From Palaemon carinicauda (lineage: Eukaryota > Arthropoda > Malacostraca > Decapoda > Palaemonidae), in the NCBI RefSeq assembly GCF_036898095.1, contig NC_090766.1:31896972-31960971 (forward strand): DNA of 64,000 nt, in the 5' to 3' direction. Positions within the stretch are counted from its first letter, which is position 1, and the number at the start of each line of letters is the position of its first letter. The notes beneath the pieces were generated by a model, which was not told where the DNA came from, made no database searches, and saw nothing but the letters and a program-made list of their open reading frames with translations. This document shows, one piece after another, positions 11,261 through 22,639 of this stretch. Made by a program: the position numbers and the translations under genes.

Positions 11261-12700
11261 CTCCATCATCTCTGCAACCCAAGGTCTCATGGACCAAAAT
11301 GGAGCTATCAGGGTCATGCGGACGTTGGGCGATTCCCTGAATTTTTCCAGGACTCTGTCCAGGATCTTGAATGGAGGAAAAACATACACGTTTAGACCCT
11401 CCCAGTTTAGAAGAAAAGCGTCCACTGCGGCTGCTTCCTGGTCTGGGACTGGAGAGCAAAATACCGGCAACCTCTTTGTCATTTGTGTGGCGAAGAGGTC
11501 TATCCAGGGTTGACCCCACAACATCCAAAGGCTGGTGCACACCTCGTGATGCAGGGTCCAATCTGTAGTTAGAACTTTCCTTCTTCTGCTAGGCAGATCT
11601 GCCCTGATGTTTTTCTCCCCTTCTATGAAGCGAGTAATCAAGGTTATGTCCGTCGCTTTCCTCCCAGAGAAGTAGATCTCTCACAGCCTCGTAAAGTGAG
11701 GCCAAATGAGTGCCTCCCTGCTTTTTGATGTAAGCCAACGCAGTGGTGTTTTCTGGGTTTATCTGAACCAATCTTCCTCGGACTTCCTTCTGAAAGTGAA
11801 TGAGGGATAGGTGAATGGCCACTAACTCTTTGATACTTATGTTCGAGAATCATATGCGTCAAACAGGGACGAAATTGACCTCTTTAGTTCAGACAGATCA
11901 GACACTTGATGCACGCCGTGTGCGCAAACTGAACCGTGTACTGATCGCTGCGAGGGATCGTCAACCGTAGTCGGGTGACCACCTGGGGAAAGTCCTTACG
12001 ACATTTCCAGCGCCTGAACCAATTCTCATCCCCAGATAAATGATATTCGGTGAGGGTGTTAGATGAGATTTAGCCAGGTTTACCATTAGACCTAACTGTT
12101 GCGTTAAGGACATTGTCATTTGAAAAGCCTCCAGACACTTTACTTGTGATTCTGCTCTGAGTAGCCAGTCGTCCAGGTTCAAAGAAATCCTTACTCCCTT
12201 TAGGTGAAGCTAGCGAGCCACGTTGGACATCACCCGGGTGAAAAAGTAGAGAGCCGTGCTCAGTCCAAAATAGAGTGTTTTGAACTGATAAGTGGTCTTG
12301 AGAAACACAAACCTTAGAGATTTTCTGTGGTCTGGGTGTATCGGGATATGGTAATACACGTCCTGCAGATCCAATGACACCATCCAGTCTCCCTGACTGA
12401 TGCCTGCAAGGACTGACGCTGAAGTTTCCATGGCAAATTTTACTTTGCAGACGAACTTGTTCAATGGACTGACGTCCAGAACAAGTCTCCATCCTCCCCG
12501 AGCTTTTCGGAACTAGGAAAAGTCTGTTGTAAAACCCCTCCGAGGAGGTGTCCTCTACCACTTCTATGGCTGATTTCGACAGCATAAGGTTCACTTGCTC
12601 TTGAAGAGCTGTTGCCTTGTTCCCTGAGTGGGTTGTTGTCAACTCTACGGGTATCGACGACATGGGAGGCATTCTCAGGAAGGGGATCTTATATCCCACC
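11147..12700 (-). pseudogene. DIRS-F RT–RNase H–methylase-like region, fragmented
   Basis: Minus-strand blocks, in order: a finger region with MSSIPVELTTTHSGNK and LFLVPKSSG; palm with WMVSLDLQDVYYHIPIHPDH and YFGLSTALYFFTRVM; a catalytic box decayed to NLDDWLL; an RNase H part with ENTTALAYIKKQGGTH and IRADLPSR; and a C-terminal region with DLFATQMTKRLPVFCSPVPD and FPPF typical of the Dam-like domain of DIRS elements. Frames change at least three times. The proteins match DIRS-D and DIRS-E better than A, B and C, placing F in lineage II. Confidence 0.82.
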
Positions 12701-13851
12701 TTGAGGACATTGATCGTCCACTCTCGCCAAAAGTGGGAAAGCCTGGCTCCCAATAGTGTCTGGAGATTGCATGTCTCCGTTTCTTGATTTGGTTTGCTGT
12801 CTTGGGAATCTGTGAGCTTGACCTCCAGCCGCAATCCTCTGAGTTCCCCTTGAAGGGGCTCTCCCACGAAAGTGTTGACGAGTGGAAGGAGCCTCCTTTT
12901 GTTTCCTTGCTAAAAAGATAGCTTGGAGGACTTTCTTAGCAGTCCTAGAGATAAGATCTTGCGTAGCCTGTTGTGCCAGAGCTGCCGACAAATCTTTCAC
13001 AAAGTCCGGAGGGAAAAGATGATTACCCAACGGAGCAAATAAAAGTTCAGATCTCAGAACAAGGGACAAACCTGAAGATAAGAAGGAACAAAGCATAGCC
13101 CTCTTTTTAAGAGCTCCTGCCGTGAAAAGGGAGGAAAGTTCGAAGGAGCCATCCCGCACGGCCTTATCCAGATAGGCAATCAGATGCATCTGAGCCTCGT
13201 TCTTAGGGTCTGTGGCCTCTGCGAAAGCTCTGGGAGTCCAGTCCATAAGGCTGAAGACTTCTATTGTCCTAAAAATTCCCTTCAACAGATGGTCCATTTC
13301 AGAATTGGACCACATAATCTTTGATTTACTCATGGCTGACCTGCGTGAAGACTCAACAAGTCTGGAGAAGTCTCCCTGGGAGGAACTAGTTGGAGGAAAG
13401 GAAAAGGAGGCCTTCCCTAGATCTTTCCTCTTGGACATCAATTGGTTGAGAGTTGAGAAAGCTCTCTTAACTGATCTAGCAAGAACCATCTTCTTGAAGG
13501 AGGATGTTTTTCGGGGTCTGCCCTTCAAAAACTGAGAGGGCGGGCTCTGAGGCATAGGTTGAGTAAAGTCCTCTGGATACAGAGATGTTAAAACTGTCAG
13601 TAGCTTTTAAGGTCAGCTGCCTGCAGCAAATCCTGAGATTCGTCCTCTAAAACTTCAGCTAAAGGAACATCGATCTTCTGAGTCGAATGGGTAGGAGACA
13701 AAACCATGTCATCCTGTCGGTTATCGTCTTCCATAAAGAACTCATCCTGTCCTGATGGAACATCGTAAAGGATACCATCCAATTGCGAAGAAGCATCAAG
13801 TTTACGGTCTGCAAGTCTCAAGAGAGAGACAGGTTCCAGTGCTTCCAGCAT
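12689..13851 (-). pseudogene. DIRS-F gag core
   Basis: Two open blocks (13851..13597 and 13555..12689, minus). The second, 288 residues, starts MPQSPPSQFLKGRPRK, contains a helical region (FRTIEVFSLMDWTPRAFAEA, LIAYLDKAVRDGSFELSSLF) and a basic tail (RQHFRGRAPSRGTQR). Its pattern of helices followed by a basic tail matches the C-terminal 350 residues of the DIRS-D gag. No catalytic motif is present. The gap between the blocks and loss of frame upstream show decay. Confidence 0.65.
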
Positions 13852-14870
13852 AAGTCCATCATGCTGTAAGGAAGCATCAACATCATGACCCCCATGCTGC
13901 GAGAGAAAGTCCTGCTCGCATGCGTCCAGCGTGCGTTCAGCATGCTGTATGTCAACAACATGACGCGAGGGAGCGTTAGCTGCACGTTCAGAGAGTCACG
14001 AAGGAGAGACAACCACTTGTCTATCATGCAGCAAGGACAAGTCCTGACTGCATGAGTCCAGCATGCGTCCAGAATGCTGCAAGCTTCCATGTTGCCGAGA
14101 GGTTCCAGCAAGCGGGACGCATGCAGCACGCATGCGTCCCGCTTGCTGTATGTTTACAGCGTGATGCGAAGAAGCGTTAGTATTGTGTGCAGCAAGTCGC
14201 GAAGGAGAGACAACTGTTTGTCAATCATGCTGTGGGGACAAATCCTGACTGCATGCGTCCAGCATATGTCCAGACTGCTGCATGCGTCCAGGTTGCTGTA
14301 AACTTCCCGCGTGCTGCATGTGTCCAGCATGCCGCGAGGGAGAACCTTGCCACCTCCCGAAATGCGTCACTGCAAGGGAGCGTCCATGAGCGCTGCAGCT
14401 CACATGCGTTCTTGCCCCGAGAGCGCGCTCGGAACTATGACGTACGTGATTCTGACGCGGAGGAGCGTCCTGCTCACGTGTGTACAGTATGCGTTCAGCT
14501 CGCGTGCATCCAGCATGCTGCATGCGTTAAGCATGCTGCATGCGTTAAGCATGCTGTGAGGGAGCGTCAAAATCCTTGCCGCCTCCTGTAACGCGTCCAG
14601 ATCGCTACGAGGGAGCGTCCATGAGCGCTGCAGCTCGCGTGCGTTCTTGCCGCGAGAGCGCGCTTGGAACTGACGTTCGCGAAACTGACGCCAGGAAGCG
14701 GCCCGCTCGCATGCGTCCAGCATGCTGTATGCGCCCAGCATGCGTCCCGCATGCTGCATGCGTCCAGCATTCAGTGAGGGAGCGAAAAGATCTATGCCGC
14801 CTCCCAAAAACGCATCCAGTTCGCTGTGAGAGGGCGATATCGACGCTCGGTCCCATGACGAGCAACTCTC
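13818..14870 (-). repeat. DIRS-F gag N-region: degenerate GCATGC-type tandem repeats
   Basis: Short units built from GCATGCGTCCAGCATGCTG recur dozens of times. At a larger scale a unit of about 235 bp is duplicated: 14337..14560 and 14566..14800 share GAGGGAGCGTCCATGAGCG, CATGCGTTCTTGCC and GAGAGCGCGCT in the same order. The position corresponds to the Arg-Ser repeat part of the DIRS-D gag. All frames are interrupted. Confidence 0.8.
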
Positions 14871-15271
14871 TTGTTTAGCGGGAAGGGAAAATGTAAAACG
14901 CCAGCCTCGCATCAACCGACGGCAAGTAAAACACTTTTACCTCGCCTTTTCAATGGCGAGGGTGAGCGTACTGGGATACGTCAACAGGATTGCTCGAGGG
15001 GACGTTCATTCGCTGATCAAGGTCTAACATCTCCCTTCGCCTTTCGACTTTAATTCTCCCAGGGGTTGGGGAGCATGGAAGAGGTCCCGGGCTAGGAGTA
15101 TGACGGACACGAACAAACGCATCCTCCTCTGCACTGCGTCATTTTACATGCCACTGAACACTAGCACTTTTAACTATTTCACATTAGATCTTAATAGACC
15201 TTCCCGTTGCGAGAGATTATACTCTTTCGCCAAGGGCTAGAAAGAAAATACAATAGGTTATATAATTAATA
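14871..15271 (-). other. DIRS-F leader, proximal part
   Basis: There is no gene. The segment 15050..15160 aligns with the DIRS-E leader at 36250..36350 (CTCCC...GGG, AAGAGGTCCCGG, GACACGAACA). It ends where DIRS-B begins. Confidence 0.6.
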
Positions 15272-15283
15272 TTTTTGGGCTCA

Positions 15284-15618
15284 AGCCATGGCGTCCTGAT
15301 GGAAGGTTCCTTTTTGGTAGCTTCCTTGGGTAATCACTACTAGGATTTTCCCAGAGAATTAAACCACAGGTTATCACAGAATTCTAACTTCTGGAGCGAG
15401 TATCTTAAGGGTTTCCCCTTAAGACATCGTGTATCAACAGGGGACACGCATGTATAGACGTGCCACATAGCTATCTGCACCCCATACAGAGTTAACTCTT
15501 CAATATGGCGGACAGGGAGTGGCTGGGAGCTGAGCCGCAGCCAATCTAGATGTGGCGATATCGGTACTCGCGATGTAAACAGACGGACGCCATTGCTTTT
15601 GATGACGTCACGTCCATC
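15284..15618 (+). repeat. DIRS-B left inverted terminal repeat
   Basis: 335 bp, the reverse complement of 23621..23955. It begins AGCCATGGCGTCCTGATGG and ends GACGTCACGTCCATC. Confidence 0.95.
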
Positions 15619-15695
15619 TCCATTCCTTTGCTAGTAGCTCGCTTGATTGGACGTGTTTTTCCCTTTGTGCGACTTTATCTGCTTGCATCCTCGCC

Positions 15696-15743
15696 ATGTC
15701 TCAACCTTCAGCCTCACCTTCTTCTGGAAAGTTGAGTACAAAG
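15696..15743 (+). CDS. DIRS-B gag exon 1 (start exon)
   Basis: The ATG at 15696 has a good context (CGCCATGTC) and encodes 16 residues, MSQPSASPSSGKLSTK, ending AAAG just before a GT at 15744. Joining to the acceptor at 17848 keeps frame: the protein continues EEYVMCDHDFC. DIRS-C has a matching exon at a similar distance from its end, and DIRS-A a weaker one. The shared peptide end KLST is the main evidence that this is coding. Confidence 0.7.
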
Positions 15744-17848
15744 GTTTAAGTATTGTTTAAATAAGCTCTGACCTTAAAGTAAATCTTACTTTTCGAGATA
15801 TTTGCATATTTGTGGCAGAGCTTTGCCAGACCGGTCAGCGCCATTTTATGACGCTGCTGTTGCTTGCATGCCTTATTTAGTTAGCCGCAACAGCCTTACC
15901 GGTATATAAATCACTAATCAGCGCTATTAGTTATTTAGTCTTCATAGCTAGGAACTTTATATCGTGTTTTTGACGCATTAGTTTGGGTCTTCGCTGACCC
16001 CATACCAGTAGGCTTTGATTAGCCCCTAGGCCAGTGAGCCTATACCAGTGTTAATGCATGATATTTCAGTGATCCTAGTGTTAGTTATGAAGATTTTGGC
16101 ATTATTTTACAATACCTTTGACAGTGATGCAAGTGTTTTTCGCCTTCAGGGACCATATAGGGGGTAGGTTATCTTGAGTGCCTTGCTAACCTAACCTTAT
16201 GATAGGACCCCTGTATGCTCTCTTCATCCCTAGCCCTAGGGCTTCCCTCTGGTAATCTTGTACCCTATTACATGTGATAGGACAAGACTCCTCAGAGTAC
16301 TGTATCGCCTCCCCACCTAAGGGAATGACCCCTCCCTTAGTTTTGCGGACCTTAAAGGTAGGATCACCTCCTTTAAGCTGAATCGGTCCTTGACCTTTTC
16401 CTTGCGATACGTCTTCTCCCTTCCTTGATTAGGGTCTAACAACCCTAATCCAGGTTAGGTTGGGAGGGCTGGTTTATGTACCTTGCTGAAATATACGCGT
16501 GTTCCGTTTTTCAGTTGGTCCACCTACTATAGGTTAGGGTGAGCATCTCCCTTCCTAGGTGGCCGCTCTGGTGCATAACCCATCCTTTCTTATAAGAAGA
16601 CCCTTTCCCCCCCCCAACCTATCTCTTGCCTAGCCTAACCTACCAGTAGGTTAGGCTTCATATGTCCCCTGTCCTACACTCCACCCTAGGCTGGAGTGCT
16701 GGACCCCGTGGTGCTCCCAGTGTTGTCCGCTCTGATACATAGACCCTCCATAGTGCTATGGAGTCAGTTATCATTTGGTCGACATGAAGAGTCTCCACCC
16801 CTTCTTTGGGTACACCCTGTCCTCTCTTGGACTGCCTTAGCCCCCGGCCATTGCGGCCCCTGCTTAGGATGATAGATTCACCTCTATCATGGTGGTACCT
16901 TTTCCAGAGGTGTCTTGACTAGGCTAGTACAGCCTTGCCATCCCACCTCCATCTTTGGTGCTTGTCCCTTGCCGCCTCTACCCCGGCATTACCGCCGCTA
17001 CGGGTGACTTCCTTATCCTTGCCGCCTTCCCCCGAGTGCCGGGGGATCGCCGCCGGCCGCCGGCTTACCGCCGTGGCCTCTCCATTCCCTCATAGCCTCG
17101 GCACACTGCCGACCCCTCCCGGAGTGCCGGCACTAGCAGCCGGCCCCCGGCCCCGGCTATGCTCCTTTATCCTTACCCCTGTCACCCTCCGACTGCCTCC
17201 GGCTGCCGGAACCGCCGCTCCTTGCCGGCGGCCGCCGCTACCGGCTGCCGCCACCCTGGCTTCTTTGACCATAGAATGATCATTCTTGAATGCCAGAAAC
17301 TCTGCTCGAGCGGCTTCCGGCGTGCCGGGGGTATGCCGGACCCGTCCGGAGGCGGCAAGATGCCTTGCACCCCTTCTCTCAGCTATCTTTACTAGCGATA
17401 GCTCCCAAAAAACCGCACCTAGACGGCTTGTTAACGCAGACAAACTGGTACGGAATCGTACATTTGGTTCAGTTTTCACTCTGTCTTCTTGTGTGTTTCA
17501 TCTTTCCAGCACGCTACGTGTAATTGGCACGTCTGGTTGCCGGAACCTTACTAGGATCTCATGATCCCCAGACTTTCTTGATAAGATTTCAAGCCTAGTC
17601 TATAATATGGTTATTCTAGATGGAATTCCCATTATCAAGACACCTTCCATGGAGGCCTACGGCCACCTGGGACTGTCCGATGCTACGGCAACCAGCCGGG
17701 CGGGTTACACGAGGCATGCGTCTGTCTCCTTTCACCCACCCTTCTGTGCATCACAATTAATCTAAGTTAATATTAACTTGTTAATAATTAACTTTATATA
17801 CGAGCCATATTATGACTCTACAATACTCATCGTCTCTTTCCTTTACAG
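15744..17848 (+). other. DIRS-B gag intron 1 / leader
   Basis: 2105 bp with GT at 15744 and a CTTTACAG acceptor ending at 17848. It contains no supported gene. It is CCGGC-rich at 16900..17350 and AT-rich near the acceptor. Short open frames here are not conserved in A or C. Confidence 0.65.
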
Positions 17849-19813
17849 GAGGAGTACGTCATGTGTGACCACGACTTCTGCGCGGTCCGTCGGCCACACT
17901 TCTATGGACACACGGCGTGTAGGACACACGCCCCTTGTGCTCACAAGAGAGGGGATCTCAAGTACTGGGGCCCCACCACCTGTTCGGTCTGCCAAGAATG
18001 CTTACAGAAAGCATTCCATGATTCTCCCTCAACGGAGATTCGGGATACTACTCGGGACAACCTACGCAAGTGGGTACGTGGCTTTCAGAAGAACGCCACT
18101 GGACCATACCTAGCCACAGAAGAAATGAGGTCTTTGCTGTTCCCAAAGGCCTCTCCAGACTCAGTGGTCCCAGTCGAACAGATCCCCGTAGTCCAGATTA
18201 CAGTGGAACCTGATGTTGTCATGGCTCAGTCCATGAATGATTATCACCTGGATTCAGAACATGATGAACGTATGTCAGAGATCTCGGAGGACACCGAGAA
18301 AACCCTTATGGCCCAGGGTGAAGGGGAGGATGATGAAGAAGAGGACCGGGTAGTGTATACCGAGTCCGATAAGGAGGATGCCCCTCCCTCCATCCCCCCT
18401 CCTACTCCTACACCGACGAAAGTGTCTCTCCCGTCTACGTCCTCCACCACGACTCCTCTACCTACGGCACAGGATATGATTCGGCTCATTGAATCCGTGA
18501 TGGAGCAGAAGCTCCAAGAAACTCACCAGATCATTCGGTCGTTGGGAGGTTCCAAGGAATCTCGAAAAATCTCCATCGAGGACCTCCCCGCATGCTCGAG
18601 CGACAACCCGTGGCGATTCGCCGAGCATATGGTCATCGCTGACGACAAGATCTTCGTCAGCGATAAGATCGGTTCCATACCCCTGGAAGAAGTGGAGTTC
18701 TTCCCCCGCTTTGAGGCGTATCCGGACTGTTACGTCCGTCTACGTTCAGAACCATCTTCAAAGGAAGAGACCGAACCGGAGAAAATAGTGTTCGATCTCT
18801 CGAAGGCCCAGGCTATGCTTGCCAAAGCGCTTAAGAGCAGAGGCTTTACCTGCTCTGGACTTCCGGCTCTGAGCAAGAAGTACCCCACCTACGTTGCGCC
18901 CGATGAAGTGATGATACCCTTCACGGAAAAGGCCTTCGCTGCCTGCTTTAAGGCTGTAGAAGAAGGGAAATCCTGCCCTGCATTGGAGGAATGCAGGCCT
19001 TTCTCCGCAGTCACCCCGCCCGACACTAAACACTGGAAGGATGTGCAACACACCTTCGTGGTGGGCAAACTAGATCCTGACGTTGCTGGACGTCAGTTTA
19101 ATGAGGACCTCCCCAAGCTAAACGATCACCTCCTTCGTAGGGAACAGGAAACGAAGGAGAGGCTGGCAGCATCTCTTACTCTCCAGGTCCAGATGGACGT
19201 AATGGCTGGCGACACCAGAGTCCCTGACCATTACATGGTCCTCGCCAAATCTCATATGGCAACCTTAGTCAAGGATCTGTACCACTTCATGCGAGCTCGT
19301 AGAGCCAGCAGAGAACTCGTGTCCTCCAGTGCCACTGTCAGACACGAACCCCGGAAACTGATTTCCTCCAACATCTGGGGCAAGTACCTCTTCCCGTCTG
19401 ATCTAGTGAAAGAGATCACAGACAAGGCCGCATCTGAGAACAGGAACCTTCTCAACAAATGGGGCATGTCTAGGAAGAGAAAGCCCTCTCAGGATGACGG
19501 TCCTCAGCCTAAGAGGAAGCAGTCGAAGCATAGACCCCAGCAACGTCAGCACAGACGTCAGTTTCCGGCACCCGCTACTCCCCAAGTGGCCGCTCAGCCG
19601 CCACAGACCTTTCAGTTGGTCCCACAGCCGGTTTTGTCCTCATCACCGGCTTTCAACCCCGCCTTCGAGCAGCACTCCACTACCTTTCGTCCCAAAGGTA
19701 GAAGATCAGGCAGGGGTTCCGGCAGAGATTCCTCTCGCCGGCCCTCCAGAGGCAGAGGAGGTCAGAGAGCTAGCGGCCGAGGCAGCAAGTCCTTGGGACC
19801 CCAGAAGCAATGA
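17849..19813 (+). CDS. DIRS-B gag, main exon (intact)
   Basis: An open frame of 654 residues from the acceptor (an internal ATG at 17861 gives 650). An N-terminal Cys/His cluster (CDHDFC, HTACRTHAPC, CSVCQEC) suggests zinc binding. It is followed by WVRGFQKNATGPYL, an acidic linker (EGEDDEEED), a Pro/Ser/Thr-rich linker, a conserved core (CSSDNPWRFAEHM; FPRFEAYPDCYVRLR; GRQFNEDLPKLNDHLLRRE) and a basic Arg/Gly/Ser tail typical of nucleic-acid-binding Gag ends. The frame is uninterrupted, unlike the RT that follows. Its stop overlaps the next ATG (ATGA at 19810). It has no recognised enzymatic motif; the Gag role is inferred from position and composition. Confidence 0.82.
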   Translation, partial: EEYVMCDHDFCAVRRPHFYGHTACRTHAPCAHKRGDLKYWGPTTCSVCQECLQKAFHDSPSTEIRDTTRDNLRKWVRGFQKNATGPYLATEEMRSLLFPKASPDSVVPVEQIPVVQITVEPDVVMAQSMNDYHLDSEHDERMSEISEDTEKTLMAQGEGEDDEEEDRVVYTESDKEDAPPSIPPPTPTPTKVSLPSTSSTTTPLPTAQDMIRLIESVMEQKLQETHQIIRSLGGSKESRKISIEDLPACSSDNPWRFAEHMVIADDKIFVSDKIGSIPLEEVEFFPRFEAYPDCYVRLRSEPSSKEETEPEKIVFDLSKAQAMLAKALKSRGFTCSGLPALSKKYPTYVAPDEVMIPFTEKAFAACFKAVEEGKSCPALEECRPFSAVTPPDTKHWKDVQHTFVVGKLDPDVAGRQFNEDLPKLNDHLLRREQETKERLAASLTLQVQMDVMAGDTRVPDHYMVLAKSHMATLVKDLYHFMRARRASRELVSSSATVRHEPRKLISSNIWGKYLFPSDLVKEITDKAASENRNLLNKWGMSRKRKPSQDDGPQPKRKQSKHRPQQRQHRRQFPAPATPQVAAQPPQTFQLVPQPVLSSSPAFNPAFEQHSTTFRPKGRRSGRGSGRDSSRRPSRGRGGQRASGRGSKSLGPQKQ

Positions 19814-21668
19814 AGTGCTTCCGGTGGGAGGAAGACTCCGCCACTTCCAGGATCGTTGGACCTTCGACTCCTGGGCACACAGCATCATCAAGAAAGTCTG
19901 GGCTGGAGATGGGCGCAACCGCCCCCAACCTTCCAGCAATTCTTCCAACGTTCAACCCCCCTCCTGGAAGAATATGTGCTAGACCTCTTGAACAAGAAGG
20001 TGATAAGAAGGGTGAAGTCCACAAGGTTCCAAGGGAGACTGTTTTGTGTCCCCGAGAAAGTCTCAGACAGACTCAGAGTCATTCTGGACTTATCCCCCTC
20101 AACGTATTCATATCGAACAACAAGTTCAAGATGCTGACTCTTCAACAGATCAGAACCCTCCTGCCTCGAGGGTCTTTCACGGTCTCGATAGACCTGGCAG
20201 ACGCATACTGGCACATACCAATGAACCATCACGCTTCCTCCTACCTAGGATTCCGACTCCAACGGAAAAGCTATGCCTTCCGGGCCATGCCCTTCGGACT
20301 CAACGTGGCCCCTCGGATATTCACAAAGCTAGCGGACGCAGTAGTACAACAGCTCCGCATCCGAAACGTCCAGGTGATGGCCTACCTCGACGACTGGCTA
20401 GTGTGGGCGCCCTCGCCCGAGGATTGTATAGAATCCTGCAGAAAAGTTACCCAGTTTCTCGAACACCTGGGATTCCAGATAAACGCGAAAAAGTCTCGCC
20501 TATCTCCAGCTCAGAAGTTCCAATGGTTAGGCATCCACTGGAATCTTCAGTCACACCGCCTTTCCATTCCAGCAAAGAAAAGGAAGGAAATAGCAGGGTC
20601 TGTCAAGCGACTGTTAAAATCCAAACGGATCTTAAGACGCCAGTAGGAACAAGTTCTAGGCTCTCTACAGTTCGCCTCGATCACAAACCCAGTGCTTCGT
20701 GCACAGCTAAAGGATGCAGCGGGAGTCTGGAGACGTTCCGCATCCATCGCTCGAAGAGACCTCAAGAGACGGCTCCCAAGCAGACTTCGACTTCTTCTCA
20801 AGCCGTGGTCAGAAGCGAGGGCCCTAAAAAGGTCCCTTCCTCTCCAACACCCACCTCCATCTCTCAACATCCATACGGACGCTTCGTTGGAGGGTTGGGA
20901 AAGGTCACTCCCACCAAAAACAGGCTCAAGGCACTTGGTCTCCCCTATTCAAGACGTTTCGCATCAACATCTTGGAGGCCATGGCGGTTCTTCTGACGCT
21001 GAAGAAACTTTCCCCGCCCCCGTCGATACACATTCGCCTGACCCTGGACAGCTCTGTGGTAGTGCGTTGTCTCAATCGCCAGGGCTCAAGATCGCCCAAG
21101 ATAAATCAGGTGCTCCTGACAATCTTCCGTCTGGCAGAAAGGAAGAAATGGCACCTGTCTGCAGTTCAATGGCACCTGTCTGCAGTTCACCTACAAGGAT
21201 TCCGCAATGTGACAGCGGACGCTCTATCTCGGACAAACCCGATAGAGTCGGAATGGTCTCTAGACGCAAGATCATTCGCCTTCATCTCTCACCGAGTCCC
21301 AGAACTCCAGATCGACCTCTTCGCGACGAGCGACAACCATCAACTTCCTCGATATGCCGTACGAGGACCCCAAAGCGGAAGCGGTGGACGCCATGACCTT
21401 GGATTGGAACAGATGGGCCAAGATTTTCCTGTTCCCTCCCACCAATCTTCTGCTGAAGGTCCTCTCCAAATTGAGAACCTTCAAAGGGAACGCAGCTCTA
21501 GTGGCTCCCAAGTGGCCCCGCAGCAACTGGTACCCCTTGATCCTGGAGATGCAGCCAACGCTGATCCCCCTCCTGGACCCAGTTCTCTCCCAGCAAATAC
21601 AGAAGTCGACTGTCTTCGCTTCATCATCGAAAATCAAGGACCTTCATCTCATGATTTTCTCACCCTAG
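19810..21668 (+). pseudogene. DIRS-B RT–RNase H–methylase-like region, multiply broken
   Basis: RT blocks lie in three frames: VGGRLRHFQDRWTF (about 19825), NKKVIRRVKSTRFQGRLFCVP (about 19990..20060), then SIDLADAYWHIPMN, AMPFGLNVAPRIF and the catalytic YLDDW (20380..20397). An in-frame TAG at 20644 replaces a Glu codon present in DIRS-A (REQER against RQ-stop-EQ). RNase H (HTDAS near 20876) changes frame near 20900. A 21-bp tandem duplication at about 21150..21190 repeats WHLSAV. The RNase H ends TADALSR, followed by DLFAT and, in another frame, FLFPPTNLLLK, the Dam-like DIRS domain. The RT therefore cannot function from this copy. Confidence 0.88.
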
Positions 21669-22639
21669 CCGCTAAGAAAAGGTTTGGGATTTCGAAGAAG
21701 AGTCTAGACTTCCTCGAGGAATACAAGACCGAATCCACGAGAAGGCAATACGAATCGTCTTGGAGGAAATGGGTCTCCTTCGTCAAGGCAAAGAACCCCT
21801 CGAAAATCACCATAGGTTTTTGCATGTCCTTCTTCATTCACCTTCATGAACAAGGCTTGGCAGCCAACACGATTTCTACTTGCAAATCGGCCTTGACTAG
21901 ACCTTTGTCATATGACTTCCAAATAGATCTGTCTAGCGACATCTTCAACAAACTACCGAAGGCCCGTGCCCGTTTACGACCGGCACCCCCTCCGAGACCA
22001 ATCACTTGGTCTCTAGACAAAGTTCTCCACTTCGCCTCCAACTTGGACAATGATTCATGCCCTCTTAAGGACCTGACTCAGAAAGTTATATTTCTCTTCG
22101 CTCTAGCTTCGGGAGCCCGAGTCAGCGAAATAGTGGCACTATCTAGAGAAGAGGGACCTATCGTTTTCAACGATTCAGGAGACCTCTCCCTCTTCCTTGA
22201 TCCGACGTTTCTCGCAAAGAACGAATTACCTACCAAACGGTGGGGCCCGTGGAGGATATGCCCCTTGAAGGAAGATGCCTCTTTATGTCCAGTAGAGAGC
22301 CTTAAGGTCTATCTTCATAGAACTTCAATCTTTGGTGGAGGCCAACTCTTCAAAAGAGAAACATCGGGCAGCGACCTGTCACTGAAACAACTGAGAGCAA
22401 AAATCACCTACTTCATTCGCAGAGCGGATCCAGACAGTACACCCGCTGGTCATGATCCTAGGAAAGTCGCTTCGTCTCTGAATTTCTTTCAGAGTATGGA
22501 TTTCGAAAGCCTCAAGAACTATACAGGCCGGAAATCCTCGCGTGTTTTCCTTAAACATTATGCGAAACAAGTGCACGAAGTGAAACATTTTGTGGTAGCC
22601 GCAGGTAGTGTTATGAAACCTGCTCTGAACTCTGCTTAG
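21669..22639 (+). CDS. DIRS-B tyrosine recombinase (apparently intact)
   Basis: It integrates the closed-circular DNA form of the element. The frame is open from 20972, so it overlaps the methylase-like domain; recognisable recombinase sequence starts near 21670. N-terminal DNA-binding part: TESTRRQYESSWRKWVSF and LAANTISTCKSAL. Catalytic residues: Arg in SGARVSEI (about 22113), H-x-x-R in GHDPRKVAS (about 22450) and Tyr in KHYAKQV (about 22556). All three key positions are present in the expected order, and no stop interrupts them. The end is a TAG at 22637. Overlap with the upstream frame is the usual DIRS arrangement, so translation probably needs frameshifting or re-initiation. Confidence 0.85.

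Noticed and set aside
15550..15735. 61-codon frame in the left repeat of DIRS-B, with a related frame in the right repeat
   Set aside because: The mirrored frame follows from inverted-repeat symmetry; it is not conserved in A or C, whereas the shorter exon at 15696 in another frame is.
16935..17564. CCGGC-rich open frames in the DIRS-B leader as a gene
   Set aside because: They lie inside the predicted intron, have low-complexity Pro/Ala/Leu composition and are not conserved in DIRS-A or DIRS-C.
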